Of a DNA stretch of 64,000 nucleotides, positions 47,201 to 57,407 are shown in pieces. The DNA comes from Oasisia sp. SBJ-2009 (taxonomy: Eukaryota; Annelida; Polychaeta; Sabellida; Siboglinidae). The notes under the pieces are model-generated. The model had not been told where the DNA came from, did no database searches, and saw only the letters and a list, made by a program, of their open reading frames with translations. The first letter of the stretch is position 1, and the number at the start of each line of letters is the position of its first letter. Location of the stretch: the NCBI GenBank assembly GCA_964017155.1, contig OZ024857.1:40925716-40989715 (forward strand). Reading direction: 5' to 3'. A program made the translations under genes and the position numbers.

Positions 47201-49128
47201 GTATACACACCGGTGATGCCATACACATCACAGCAAATAATAATGCACATTAAATGGAATAGGCCAGGTTCAGGTACATGATGTGGTAATTTTAAAGACT
47301 GAAGAACAATCTTAATTCTTAGGTACTGTTTTGGTGTGACAGCAAATTGAATGTGTATATACTGAAGATGTGAAGAAAAAAAACATAGCAGTTGTCCAGC
47401 AAGATACTGTTACCGCTGGCGACTGTGTACAACAGCCTTGAAGGCATGAATGAGTGTGACATGTCATGTTTCCATTGCCAGGAGAACCTGTTGTCAACCC
47501 TGTGTACTCACATCGACTCATCCATGGAGGCCAGTGATGCATTTGTCGTCTTCCTCAGCGGAACTGCAATCACGAAGGATGGAATCACACAGGTGAGGGT
47601 GGGGTGTCTTAGGGGTAATGACCTCTTGTGACATTACCCGCATTGGATGCATTTTTAGTTTTAATTGAATTTGGTACACCGCAAAAAGAATCAAGACCAA
47701 GGGCGAGGCAAAATACAAGAAAAATTGATGCAAGAAGTGTTGGTGGAATAATACCCCTTTATAGATTTTTTTCAATATATGTATATTTAAATCTTTTATT
47801 TTCTCTACAATATATGTATGCCCAGAATATATAAAACATATTGCAAAGAACAGGTGTGTACTCTATTTTTATTTAGTAAAATGTTTACCTGATAAGAAAC
47901 GTTTTTTCTCCATATATTTTGGCTCTCTCACAGCCTTCTTCAGCGAACTGAATTTCACGGTTGTGTCATATGACCTATATCATGTGTTACAACAAAAACG
48001 TTTCTTGAGAGGTAAATATTTTACTAAATAACATGACCCAAGAACTTGTATCACTACATTCGAAGATACTGTACTTTTATCCTGAAAGTAGTGTTGGTGT
48101 GCATCAGTGATGCGATCATTGACAAAGTTGTGTTACGATAATTAAAATTATGTTCTTAAATATAAAATATAATTTTGATATAAAATATATTATTGAGACA
48201 TATCAGGATTTTTAGTTTGCTGATCCAAGTGATTTGTCATCATGTGTTGTTAACAAGTTGGCCCGGTGCCAAGTTGCTAAATCACCCACAATATTAGTTC
48301 TTGGTAGTTGACGTCAGCTATTTAAGTGCCATTTTCTAATGGCCTATTAGCACGCCCTAGGTTTGGTGTCACTTTCTTTATATAAGTTCTGTGCATCGAC
48401 TGTTAATTGTAGTTGAGTGTCACACCAATTATATTCCTGGAAAACCTGGAATAATATCTGTGTGATGTTTCTTGTATGTGGGGAGTGGTGGTCGCGCGGT
48501 AGAGCACCGGACTGTCAATCGAGGGGATGGTGGTTCAATCCCACCTACCGCCGTTTCAAAACTTAGGAAATTTTTTTCACGCCACATTTGTCTGTGCCTT
48601 AAGACACTAAAAGCCGGTGGTCCCCTCTATCTGGTGTCTATGCTAGGGGAAGTAAAAGATCCCACACAGGGGGTAAATGTAGTGGACTCACTAATTCTAG
48701 AAAAAGACAACTGCTGTGTTAGCCCAAGTTTGGCGGAAACCACCTAAGAACTAAGAAGCCTATATGTTCCTGGTATAACGTTCACAATGTTTCTTATTAT
48801 CGAGTGTCAAGCCGTTGTGTTCTTGCATACCCTAGTATAATGTCTGTGTGATGTCGTTTGTCATTCAAAGATATGACTTGGCCAAATGTTCGTGTCATTT
48901 CTGCTGTAGCTGGGTGCCAAGCCAGTGATGTTCCTGGATGTGACAGAAGGACACCTGGAGATGCTTCTCCCCGGCAGTCCGGTGGGTCGGACAGTCGAGC
49001 CCAGCGCCAAGACGTACAAGTGCGTGAGCTCGCTGGAGAACGACATCTACATGTTCCCACAACACGTCTCCTATCCGGTGTGCCACCGGATAGCCAAATT
49101 GATGATGGTCAACAGGAGGACAGTATAA
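24296..49128 (+). CDS. N-myristoylated, degenerate adenylate-kinase-like protein, 417 aa (8 exons, unnamed)
   Basis: Exons: 24296-24452, 37835-37995, 42022-42201, 43098-43241, 46074-46263, 46963-47054, 47482-47592 and 48910-49128 (TAA); all phases agree. The start MGCGRSK fits the myristoylation consensus MGxxxSK, with Cys3 available for palmitoylation, so membrane attachment is likely. Residues 46-106 resemble an adenylate kinase start: beta strand IIFIF, P-loop GGPGSRKGR (53-61; the kinase consensus is GxPGxGKGT), then YGFRFISGEDLIIRELP. YLVDLIPN (135-142) sits where kinases have the DGFPR motif. RRVATYEQSVQSFLNYF (215-231) and the following strand match the kinase C-terminal TY...V..YY region. 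Residues 278-417 form an extra part with FVVFLSGT and PVMFLDVTEGHLE. The Lys59 side chain remains but Gly-to-Arg and Thr-to-Arg changes suggest no or altered catalysis. I do not know this family's function. Confidence 0.85.
24874..25047 (+). repeat. 87-bp tandem duplication
   Basis: AGATATAGTTATTTTCTGCA begins at 24874 and again at 24961, and the two copies are nearly identical through GGTATATAGATC. Confidence 0.95.
25067..25896. mobile_element. non-autonomous DNA transposon with ~100-bp inverted ends and TTAA flanks
   Basis: The left end AGGACAAACAAAG is followed by CATACACCTAATAGAGTT and ATTTCCACATATACTCAATT; the reverse complement of 25,790-25,896 repeats this order closely. TTAA stands at both outer edges (25063-25066 and 25897-25900), as in piggyBac-like insertions. 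The ~630-bp interior has no transposase frame. It lies in intron 1 of the adenylate-kinase-like gene. Confidence 0.8.
26165..26271 (+). repeat. pentanucleotide microsatellite (CATAT)n, about 21 units
   Basis: Almost perfect array of a 5-base unit. Confidence 0.98.
26455..26545 (-). repeat. fragment of SINE family 2
   Basis: GCAGACTTGTTCACTCGAAC and GGAAAGCATTCAGCCAT match the body of the copy at 42,767-42,815 in the same orientation. Confidence 0.6.
28415..31253. repeat. 2.8-kb minisatellite, 12-bp unit GGAGACGACAGA (about 235 units)
   Basis: The unit is purine-rich with one CpG. Common variants change that CpG to TpG (GATGAC) or CpA (GACAAC); others are AGTGTA, AGTGGA and GGTGAC. Nine-base units occur as GTGTAGACGGAGGAGAC modules. 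A higher-order block of 348 bp (29 units) is duplicated: rare variants at 29111, 29181 and 29381 recur at 29459, 29529 and 29729. Because 12 and 9 are multiples of three and the unit lacks stops in most frames, very long open frames exist on both strands (for example GDDR repeats on plus, SSVV, LCRL and SPLS repeats on minus). I treat them as non-coding. It lies in intron 1 of the adenylate-kinase-like gene. Confidence 0.97.
31545..31815 (+). repeat. diverged copy of SINE family 2
   Basis: A tRNA-like head (CATTAGAGCATTGGACTTGT) is followed by AATAAATGAGTATGTGGCTG and GAACAGATCTGCC..AATAAAGTGTGAA, matching the reverse complement of the 42.7-43.0 kb copy. Confidence 0.5.
31816..34792. other. 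intronic stretch
   Basis: No exon supported. It contains a TG-rich microsatellite at about 33,012-33,112 and otherwise AT-rich single-copy-looking sequence. Confidence 0.5.
33012..33112 (+). repeat. TG-rich microsatellite
   Basis: Runs of TGTGTG broken by TATG and TACATG. Confidence 0.9.
34793..35100 (+). repeat. tRNA-derived SINE, family 1
   Basis: The head contains GATAGAGCGCCAGACTGTCA and GGTTCAATCCC, and the body ends with a GGACTCACTAATTCTAGAGA segment shared with the copies at 17.5 and 48.5 kb. Confidence 0.8.
35967..36082 (-). mobile_element. retroelement scrap encoding a terminal C2H2 finger
   Basis: The minus strand reads PFCPLCNKICRSRIGLLSHL RMH and then stops at TGA (35967-35969). 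The C-x2-C-x12-H-x3-H spacing is exact. CxxC.xxC.SRIGL.SH..H fingers of this kind commonly end the polyproteins of non-LTR elements, so I take it as transposon debris rather than a host zinc-finger gene. Confidence 0.5.
37463..37715 (+). repeat. copy of SINE family 2
   Basis: The head GGCACAGTTGGTGGAGATCC and a box-B-like AACCTGGATTCACAC are followed by GTGTACCTGGCTGTAGGCAA and GCAGCATGGCTGAACACTTTCC, the same order as the 42.7-43.0 kb copy. Confidence 0.6.
37835..37995 (+). CDS. exon 2 of adenylate-kinase-like gene (P-loop)
   Basis: Acceptor TTGGTAG, donor GTAATA. Completes Gly53 and encodes GPGSRKGRIVDDLTATYGFR and FISGEDLIIRELPRKLANIV on to DFLE. Confidence 0.88.
38690..38932 (+). repeat. 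GAGA/GACA microsatellite
   Basis: Irregular AGAGAG and ACAGAG units. Arginine- or serine-rich frames here are artefacts. Confidence 0.95.
39140..40060. repeat. minisatellite with 23-bp unit TTGTGTGATGTCGCAGCAATGAC
   Basis: A regular block of about 18 units (39,510-39,940) is flanked by degenerate 20-25-bp units of the type TGTCTTGTGTGATGTCACAGCA. A few units carry TGACGTCG, close to a cAMP-response element. Multi-frame open stretches are by-products. Confidence 0.95.
40620..41440. repeat. CT-rich satellite with interspersed CCCTTCATTCTTTCT units
   Basis: Long TC runs are broken by repeated CCCTTCATT/CCCTTCACT and CCCCTTTATT modules in a recurring order, forming higher-order repeats of about 250-300 bp. 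Confidence 0.95.
42022..42201 (+). CDS. exon 3 of adenylate-kinase-like gene
   Basis: Acceptor GTTCCAG, donor GTGAGT. Encodes EDPSHVTLEWVLIMLERRIE, YLVDLIPNLKYVLR and EKFEQR. Confidence 0.88.
42700..43022 (-). repeat. tRNA-derived SINE, family 2 (best copy)
   Basis: The minus-strand head has TGGCTGAGGGGTAGAGC (box A-like) and GGGTTTGAATCC (box B-like). A body follows with AATAAATGAGTACCTGGCTA and an AAGCGCTTTGAACGG tail. Related copies lie at 26.5, 31.6 and 37.5 kb. It ends about 75 bases before exon 4 of the adenylate-kinase-like gene. Confidence 0.75.
43098..43241 (+). CDS. exon 4 of adenylate-kinase-like gene
   Basis: Acceptor TCCCCAG, donor GTGGGT. Encodes YPVSFALNLAIPADKVLETR and a polar loop ending DEADSGRTK, which would correspond to the kinase lid region. 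Confidence 0.87.
44524..45880. mobile_element. non-autonomous DNA element, 1,357 bp, with TA flanks
   Basis: The left end is GGGGAAGTAGGGGCATGTCC; the right end reverse-complemented is GGGGAAGTAGGGCATATCCG. TA stands at both edges (44522-44523 and 45881-45882), as in Tc1/mariner-type insertions. Internal hairpins repeat the same motif (GCGGACATGCCCC with GGGGCATAGCCGC near 44,710-44,765; GGGGCATGACC with GAACATGCCCC near 45,480-45,520). No transposase frame is present. Confidence 0.75.
46074..46263 (+). CDS. exon 5 of adenylate-kinase-like gene
   Basis: Acceptor GTTTCAG, donor GTACGA. Encodes RRVATYEQSVQSFLNYFDGT, VTVDVTCGRSDFIWQHVHEL and on to VILFAF; this is the clearest match to the adenylate kinase C-terminal helix pattern. 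Confidence 0.88.
46963..47054 (+). CDS. exon 6 of adenylate-kinase-like gene
   Basis: Acceptor TTTCACAG, donor GTAATT. Encodes DTDADGINCEKYHMEKLDLR and SIVPDPMDSV. Confidence 0.85.
47482..47592 (+). CDS. exon 7 of adenylate-kinase-like gene
   Basis: Acceptor TTGCCAG, donor GTGAGG. Encodes ENLLSTLCTHIDSSMEASDA and FVVFLSGTAITKDGITQ. Confidence 0.87.
48478..48750 (+). repeat. tRNA-derived SINE, family 1
   Basis: The head GTCGCGCGGTAGAGCACCGG and GGTTCAATCCC are followed by the family body (GTCTATGCTAGGGGAAGTAA). It lies 160 bases before the last exon of the adenylate-kinase-like gene. Confidence 0.8.
48910..49128 (+). CDS. terminal exon of adenylate-kinase-like gene
   Basis: Acceptor GCTGTAG; encodes LGAKPVMFLDVTEGHLEMLL, then IYMFPQHVSYPVCHRIAKLM and a TAA. 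Confidence 0.87.
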   Translation: MGAKPVMFLDVTEGHLEMLLPGSPVGRTVEPSAKTYKCVSSLENDIYMFPQHVSYPVCHRIAKLMMVNRRTV

Positions 49129-52100
49129 CCCGAATGACATCACATCCAGCGACGACGGTCGAGTCTGTTGTTTGTTTGTGGTGCCCTGGGTGCTAATTGG
49201 TGCTTGCATAGGAGATACGATGTCGTTTACGCCAAAGAGGTTTCATGTTTCTGGTCCTGCACGTGTTATCTTTCACCTGAGCATGGCCACTTAATAGTCA
49301 GACAGTGGCTCCACCTGGCGAATGCTGCATGTATCACAACTTATGTGTGTGACTCATTTTTATGTATATTGACTATTTTTATTCGATATCATTGTAAATA
49401 GGTGTGCACATTAAGGGGTAACAGAATGCATTGTTTTGGATTGTTATTCAAATTTATCCTTTAGTAGATTGTGTCACAAAATCAGTCATTAGATTGTTAC
49501 CAAATTTGTTTTTGTGCTGTAAACACTAAGAATGTTAGTGTACTGGTACATTCATATATATGTTAAGAAAATGAACATCCGATGCATTAAAACTGTATAA
49601 AGGTTAGACCAGGTATTAAGCTTTCCGCTAACACTTATGATTTGTTTTCACTTGTTAAAAATGTTGTATTTTGGAATAACATGATGTACAATTGTTTTTT
49701 GTTGTTGGTGGAAATAAATTACTTTTACCGTGAATGAATAAATATATACTACACGTATGCTTGCTGTTAAGTTGTAGTTTCCCATTTCAGGGTATAAAAA
49801 CTGCACCATGTATTAAATAAAAAAATTCCCACAATTGTATCTGTGTGTAGGGACCAGCCAATAAGAGCTGGTTACAGAACAACCGTATTATAAACTAACT
49901 AATAATTAGTTAAACTATACCACTTTTTTAAAACAGCATGAAAATGAGGGTAGTGGATGAAATCGGTGGGTATTTTATTCCCTAGTGCCACTAAAATGTG
50001 GTAATAATGTGAAACATTACAAGTAAAACCACACATAAAAATACATCTCCCCTTGTCACATAAAGATATAATATGACAACTATGTCTGAATTAGTAGAAA
50101 TAACATGAAAAATACATATATAATTATTGTATATGATACCGTTTAGAAAATATTAAGTGGGAACCTGTTGTGTGCCAAAATCCACTTGCTTCTTAATTTT
50201 CTTAGCTAATTTGCCTCCGTGGCCAGTGGTAACATATTTAGGAAAACAATAGTAATTAAGATGTGTGATTTGCCAGCCTTTGTTATATGCCCAACCCATC
50301 TAGTGGGGGAGGAAGAAAGGAGAGGGAAGGAACAGATGGTGGGAGGAAATGACTGAGAGGGAGGGTGGGAGGAAAAGCGAGAACACCTAGTGACCCCCAA
50401 ACTGATTTCTTTCATGCAACATTCCCATTCAATCCAGAGAATGAGCTCAGATGATTTGTAAGTCATGTAGAATCTACTACGACTTGTATACCACAATGTA
50501 CACACTGTAGTTTGAACTGTGAACATTCCAATCAGTAGAAAATACTAATTTTGTCATTGTAAATTTCTTTGCCAAGTCATTTAACCTTTTTCTTCAGAAG
50601 TTGTATAAATATTTTACAGAACATTTCAGAAACCTGTTAATATAGTATCCTTCCCCAAAAAGATGTTCTATGACTACGATGACCTGTTATAGTAAGTAAT
50701 GTATAGTTGATTTTTTAATGATATATTTTACACACTATTATTATTTTTTAAATGACACATATTTTTTTCATATCACAGCAAATATGATTACTTAAAGTAC
50801 ATAAATAATAATCTCAACAAAAATTACTTTAATAAAATTTATAACTAGTACTAGCACATTAAATTGTTGCAAGGTGAGGAAAGACACCTAGTAACATATC
50901 CTGATTAAAATCACTTGTTGGTCAGGGCTTCTGGGTAAAATAAAATATATTTACACTGTATCTATAAACAGAGATATAACATTTTGTTCTATAATGAAAT
51001 TATGGAAATGCCATTAACACCACATCAGATAAATGTTAAAATAATTAAGACAATGTCAGTGTCTTAAGTTGTTCAACCTGTTTTAATAATTTATGGATCA
51101 ATAAAGCATCATTTTATAAACATATACTTATGTAGGCCTTACCAGACTGAAACTCCTGGGTCAAACTGACCCTAATTAGATATGGGTTATCTGTTATCAT
51201 AAATGTCATCATTTACCATCATGGTTCATTGCTATGAAAAGGCTTCATGCTGTTTTGTTGAACGTACTCAACATGAAGGCCCTTTTATGAAGTCACCCAG
51301 CAGGGTGTGGTGGTGATTTGTCAATGTTAAAATAAGGGTTTGGGGTTAGTATATATATTGTATTTATCAACAACTCAGCCACCCATGCAACAAGTCTAAT
51401 TCCTACAGTGGCGTCCTCTGGTGGAAGATGACTCATCACTCAGTTCTACATGGTGCTAGAAAAGCATAGTAACATTGGTTTGCTGGAGTGACCATGCATG
51501 CAGGCCAATTATTGTATCAATAAATGACACAGCTGCACTGTAGATATGTTTTAATTCATTTTGAATAATGACATTTCATAACAAATTTATTAGTTATAGA
51601 TATTTGATGGAATGTTATACACTTGCAAAATAATGTTATGGTTTTTAAATTCATAAAATTATACAAGTATATTTTCTACTACAAATTTGTCAGGAAACCC
51701 AGTGGCCATATAAGGCAGGTGGCCTCTGGTGAGGGGAAACCATCGATGAATGCTCCTGTTTCATGGAAAACTGTACACATGTAGGTTGTCAACATTCGAG
51801 ACATCTAACATTTCAACAATTATGGTGTTTTGTCGAGAATGATGAGTGTGTATGGCAGGCTTACTTATTTGTCATTGACTTGAGGTTAAAAATTGCAGTT
51901 TTTTACTGCCGATTGGCCATTGAAGAGGGGTAGATTCTTTATGCTACCCTGGACATGGCCGCATTAGCGGCTACTGCATGGTGAGGTGGGTGAGGTGGCT
52001 GCATAACCCGGGTGGCCGTTATACCAAGGCATATGGAGGGGGGGTTGTATAAGAGGGGGACTACCGAACCATTTTATTATAATAGGACCTAATTAAGTTA

Positions 52101-52700
52101 AAATTCATTAGCATTAACTGAATTAGATTAATTATCAATTAAACATTAAGGGGTGACCTAGTTTTGACTATATTATACCATAGACGATGATTATACGTAT
52201 ATCACAACGTCAACGACTTCGTAACCCGTGCCCGTGCCCGTGGCGTAAGCTAGCTACTTGACAAGTTGAGTCGACCCAGTTCAGTTGCATAAATTCATCA
52301 ATGACAAAGCATCGATCTCGTGAAATTCCTAATTCGCCAACTCGTGTTTACAATATAAACTGGAAAGCGGCATTACAAACGAACTACATCAAGCAACGCT
52401 ACGTCTTCGAACCTTATCTCCATAGAAACACGCGTCCAGCGTCTGAGGTAGGCCCTGGACCTGGTAGCACTGTCCCCTGGCCCAAACACCTTGCTTCCCG
52501 TGGCAGAGACTGAGTAGAGCGCCAATCACGCTCATATTTATATAGTCAGTCCCATACGCCACCCCTCTATATCTGTGCAACACCTTGATTTTATGGAGTA
52601 CACGTTTGAGAACCGTGAACCGCGCGGCAACTAAATCACTGTTGTCTGCTGTCGTGGCCTCACAACAAGTCGACCAGTCGAGACAACTTATCTCGTGTAT
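49129..52700. other. 3' UTR and intergenic stretch
   Basis: AATAAA at 49723-49728 is a likely poly(A) signal of the preceding gene. The remainder to 52.7 kb is AT-rich with no exon or repeat I can support. Confidence 0.5.
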
Positions 52701-52827
52701 TCATCGGCGCGCGGTCACGTGACACGCGAGTTGTCTTCGCCATTTTGAGATCGCTTATCAAGGTGCGTTGTGGTGCGACAGCGTACGGCGCGTTCAGGTG
52801 AGAAGGCAGACGAGAAACGACGAAGAC
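52700..52827 (+). promoter_or_regulatory. CpG-rich promoter of the NHERF-like gene with a palindromic E-box
   Basis: GTCACGTGAC at 52714-52723 is a perfect 10-base palindrome of the USF/MiT-TFE E-box type. CGCCATTTTG at about 52,739 resembles a YY1 site, often near start sites of TATA-less promoters. The transcription start itself is not visible. Confidence 0.55.
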
Positions 52828-53230
52828 ATGTCTTCTATGGTGCCGGACGGTGCCCCTCGGCCACGCCTTGCACAGTTAATCAAGTCACCCGACTTTGTAG
52901 GCTATGGATTTAACCTGCACGCCGAAAAGGGGAAGGCGGGTCAGTTCATCGGCGACGTCGACGCTGGCTCGCCGGCAGCCGAGGCCGGCCTCCGCTCCGG
53001 CGACCGGATCGTCGAGGTGAACGGCACGAACATTGCGAACGAGAACCACCAACAGGTTGTGCAGAGGGTGAAGGCGATCGCAAACAAGACGAACCTACTC
53101 GTCGTGGACGCGGAGACGGACAGGTATTACCGCGAGAAGAAGATCGTAATCCGTGGAGACATGCCCAACATCCTCCGTCTTCCGCCCACTACCGAAGAAC
53201 CCAGCATGAATGAGAAACCAGCACTAGCAG
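52828..53230 (+). CDS. NHERF1: first coding exon of NHERF-like gene (PDZ1)
   Basis: Starts [20 protein letters not shown] and ends ...EKPALA plus one base at GCAG|GTGAGT. Confidence 0.9.
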
Positions 53231-55785
53231 GTGAGTCCTAGTCTGGCCCCGTGATTCGTTAATCTGGACGGCCCCTTTGATCTTGAGTGCCCAGGTGTGG
53301 TCGTGTGTTAACACGCTGTGAGTTGGAATTCAGTCAATGGTAGAACGTATTCCCACGGCAGGTTCATCATGTGACATTGATAACATTTGCTGTTTTTATT
53401 ACTCACCAGTCATGGAATGCGCCATTCACAAATGTAAAAACATAAATGTAAAGTACACTGGCCCAGCCTCAAGTTAAAGACAGTTTATAGTAATTTTATA
53501 TGTTCTATGTCTCCAGCAAAGCACTGGTTTAATTGACTTTAATATTTTATATGATAGCATGGTCACTGATCATGACTGATATCGTCATGATCATATGTGC
53601 AGTGTTTGAAAATGAAAAATAGCTTTATATTACAATTGTTTATAACATCTGTTTCATAAGATTATATGTTTTATTACCCATTTTATCTGATATGAAGCAG
53701 GCTTAAACTTTCATTTATCACGGTCATTACTATCATCCTCTCTTCTACTAAGTTTAGTCGTATAAGATATCCAATCGTGGATCATGCAACTTTTTAAACT
53801 GTAGAAGTTAGTAATATGTTGAGCCAACATTATAATTAATATATTTAGAATATAATGTACTTGTACACCACTGTATACATGTGACATTATTGTATTACAG
53901 TCACTTAGTTTATCAAAATAGATGTTGTTACATACCAGCAATATACGAAATAAACTAATAACAGTAACGTACTGTACAGTCTCATAAGCAGTGACATGCG
54001 CTGTCATCCTACATGCGTTATTATCTAGTAAGATGGTGTTGTATTTCACTTTTTGTTGAGTGGTTGAGAATATTGATGTTGGCATGACCATGGATGTGCG
54101 TGTACATAATGTAGACTTTTTATACTATTACTGTGATATAAGAAGATTTTATGCTTCATTTAATCTTCTTGCAACATGCCTGTTTTTGCGTATAAAGTAC
54201 ACACCACTACTATTTTAGCACAATACTATGTGGGATACCAAATGCTTTAGGAGACCTGTCAAAGAAATTCCTGCCAACAATAAAAGCCTTCCGCCTTAGA
54301 GCAATTTGTGTTGCTTATTGGACCATAACAACTTTTGAATGCCATCCTAAGCAGCGGGAGTAGCACAATAAACCAGTGAAATGTATAGGTCTACATGAGG
54401 AAGTAACATGTGCCTAGCACAATGAAGCAATTACATTTATAGACTCACATTGAGGAAGTAATGCTAGATCTATGATTCTGTTTTGACAATTCTAATACAC
54501 TGTAGCAGTATATTTGTTTTTCTTTAAACTACGTCAGTCATTGCTTACCCTATAATGAACCCTTCAGTGACCTCATAATAAATTTACTAAATGGCATAAA
54601 AATAAAGTTTTGTTTGATAAATTCCTTATTCCAGAGCACTGTTCCTTGACTTCAGTCACGGTGACCTATTTAACAGGTGATCCATGACCATTTCTTCGCC
54701 AAACGTTCTAGTCAGGACGCTGAATGTAACATCTGGAGTTCGCAGAATTGCACGTCGGAGTGTGTGCATTTTGACCTGGCAACCTTTAAATCACTGCGAC
54801 TGTAGGTGTATAGTGAATCAGTTTATAGCCTAAGATTTTATGACAACAGTTTATGTCTATCCAGTAACTTGTCAACAGGTGTTTCTGACAAGTGTGTGTC
54901 CTGAGTGGGCTGTCCTCTGTACACAGTAGCACAGGTTCTCTTTTCAAGGCTGCACAAAGGTTACAGTAGTTTCCCAGTTGGGTTGTAGACATTGTGAACT
55001 TATGAAGACTGACTGCTATCTTATAAATAACACATTTATACGGAACATGGTTTGACACCGAAATATGATTGAGTCTAGAAATTATATGTATTGAATGTTT
55101 TTTTTATAATAAGACCTTTTTGACCCTACCAGAACTAATAAGCAATCTGGGTTTTTGAAATTACCTGTTCAGGATTTTATTCACTGTGAAAGTTTGCTAC
55201 ATGGTTTTCTGACTTTGGTGAAAAAAAATCTGGTTTTGGGTAATGACTTGTGGGCACATGAATTGGCTATACCACTCCACTTTGTATGTTGAAATCGTCC
55301 TGTTGGCTGGCATGTTGTTTGAGAGTTGCACTAAGGCATGCCTTGAATCATGCTAAATACTTGAAGTGCGGTCATGTGTGACCATGTGTGTGGTATCCTG
55401 ATCTGGGTGGTTGCTAGTAAAGAGTACCATGGTAGTTTATTTGATGATCACAAAAATGATTAACACAGGTATGTGTGTAGTCACAATAGCCTTGCGAACT
55501 CAGGTCATAAAATGTTAGATGAACCCACCCACTCACCGTGTAATGTAAAATAAAAAGTCATTGTATATGCGATAAGGTTCACATTTAATGGTTTAAACAT
55601 CAACTTTTTTATGCAATTTCATAACCACCTTTTATGGAGGTAGATGACACAGATCTAATAACTACATACAAACACGTGAATTCAAATATGCGTGCACTTA
55701 CAGACATGGTTATGGTTGTATACAGGCACACGCACGCACGCACACCACACACACACACACACACACACACGCGCATGCACGCACG

Positions 55786-55820
<35 letters not shown>

Positions 55821-56458
55821 AAAGTACATTGAAATGGCAACCACAGTTGTCATCTCAATGTACATTAACGTACAAAGGGCACATGCCTGTGTGGAACTGA
55901 TAACCAAACTGTAGCCACATTAAACACCAAGCATAAAACTTGTAGCCACCTTGACTTTTAATAAAGACAGCTGTACCAGGTAGTAACTGTGGCCATTGGC
56001 CAAGATGTTTATCTTTGATGTCAAACTCTGTATACAGCTTGAAAGTACTGGTGAGGGTAGGAGATAACAGACTAGAGCCCTGCAGTCACATTGTCATAAG
56101 CCAGGTAGTAGCGTACTGAGCCCTTCTTATGTTTTATAGAACATGTTCCTTGACCGTTTTATAGCCCCAGGTGTACAATATAGTTGCTGCAGGTGTACCA
56201 TAAAGAGGTCGACCATATCAGGATTTTTATGTATTATACACCCTGCTCCATGTCAATAGGATGGTCATTTCCTGTTATATGATTGCTACTCACAGCTGTT
56301 AGGATAATTCTCATAAGGCTGTAGTCAAGATATTAGTATTATTTTTAGAGGAGGATTGAGCAAATTACAAAAGTCGCAAGACTGGGATTGGGAGACGTCT
56401 GTTGGGTCTTTGGTAGAGGGAGAGAGAGAAAGGGAGTGAGAGTGACAAGAGACAGAGT

Positions 56459-56546
<88 letters not shown>

Positions 56547-56563
56547 CAGAGAGACAGAGAGAC

Positions 56564-56596
<33 letters not shown>

Positions 56597-57187
56597 TAGG
56601 GGGGAGGGGGGGAGGGGGGAGGGGGGAGGGGGAGTGAGAGAGAGAAGATACAGAGAGAGAGAGGAGACAGAAGAGACAGAATGACAGAGACACAGAGAGA
56701 GAAGGGGAGCAAGAGAGAGAGAGGGGGGGGAGCGAGAGAGAGAGAAGATACAGAGAGAGAGAGAGAAGAGACAGAGTCACAGAGAGAGAAGGGGAGCAAG
56801 AGAGAGAGGGGGGGAGCGAGCTGGCTAGCTGTTGGAACTCCACAAGAGGTGCCTATTACAATGGAGACCAGCAACGTCTCAGGTTTAATGCACTTGTTGC
56901 TCCGTCTCACTGAGTAGGTTGAACTTTTTAGAGAGAACCGCAGGGCTCTAAAGAAGGAACAGAAATGACAAGGCCAGTTTGAAAGGTATCAGTATCAAAG
57001 TTTCATGGAAGTTCTAGATCTTCACAGATGGCACCAGTGTGGTTTATTGTACTTAATGATGCACTTTGTTACAACTTGTGTCACTGGGACCAGCCCTTTC
57101 AAAGTACATGCCATGGAATCATAAAATATATATACTCTGAAATGACCAATTAGCACATAAAAATGCCTAATTTTGGTCATGTCAATA

Positions 57188-57263
<76 letters not shown>

Positions 57264-57339
57264 ATAGGTATATATACATATACCTGCACACACATATATA
57301 TATGTGTGTATGTATATATATATATAATATATATACCCT

Positions 57340-57407
<68 letters not shown>

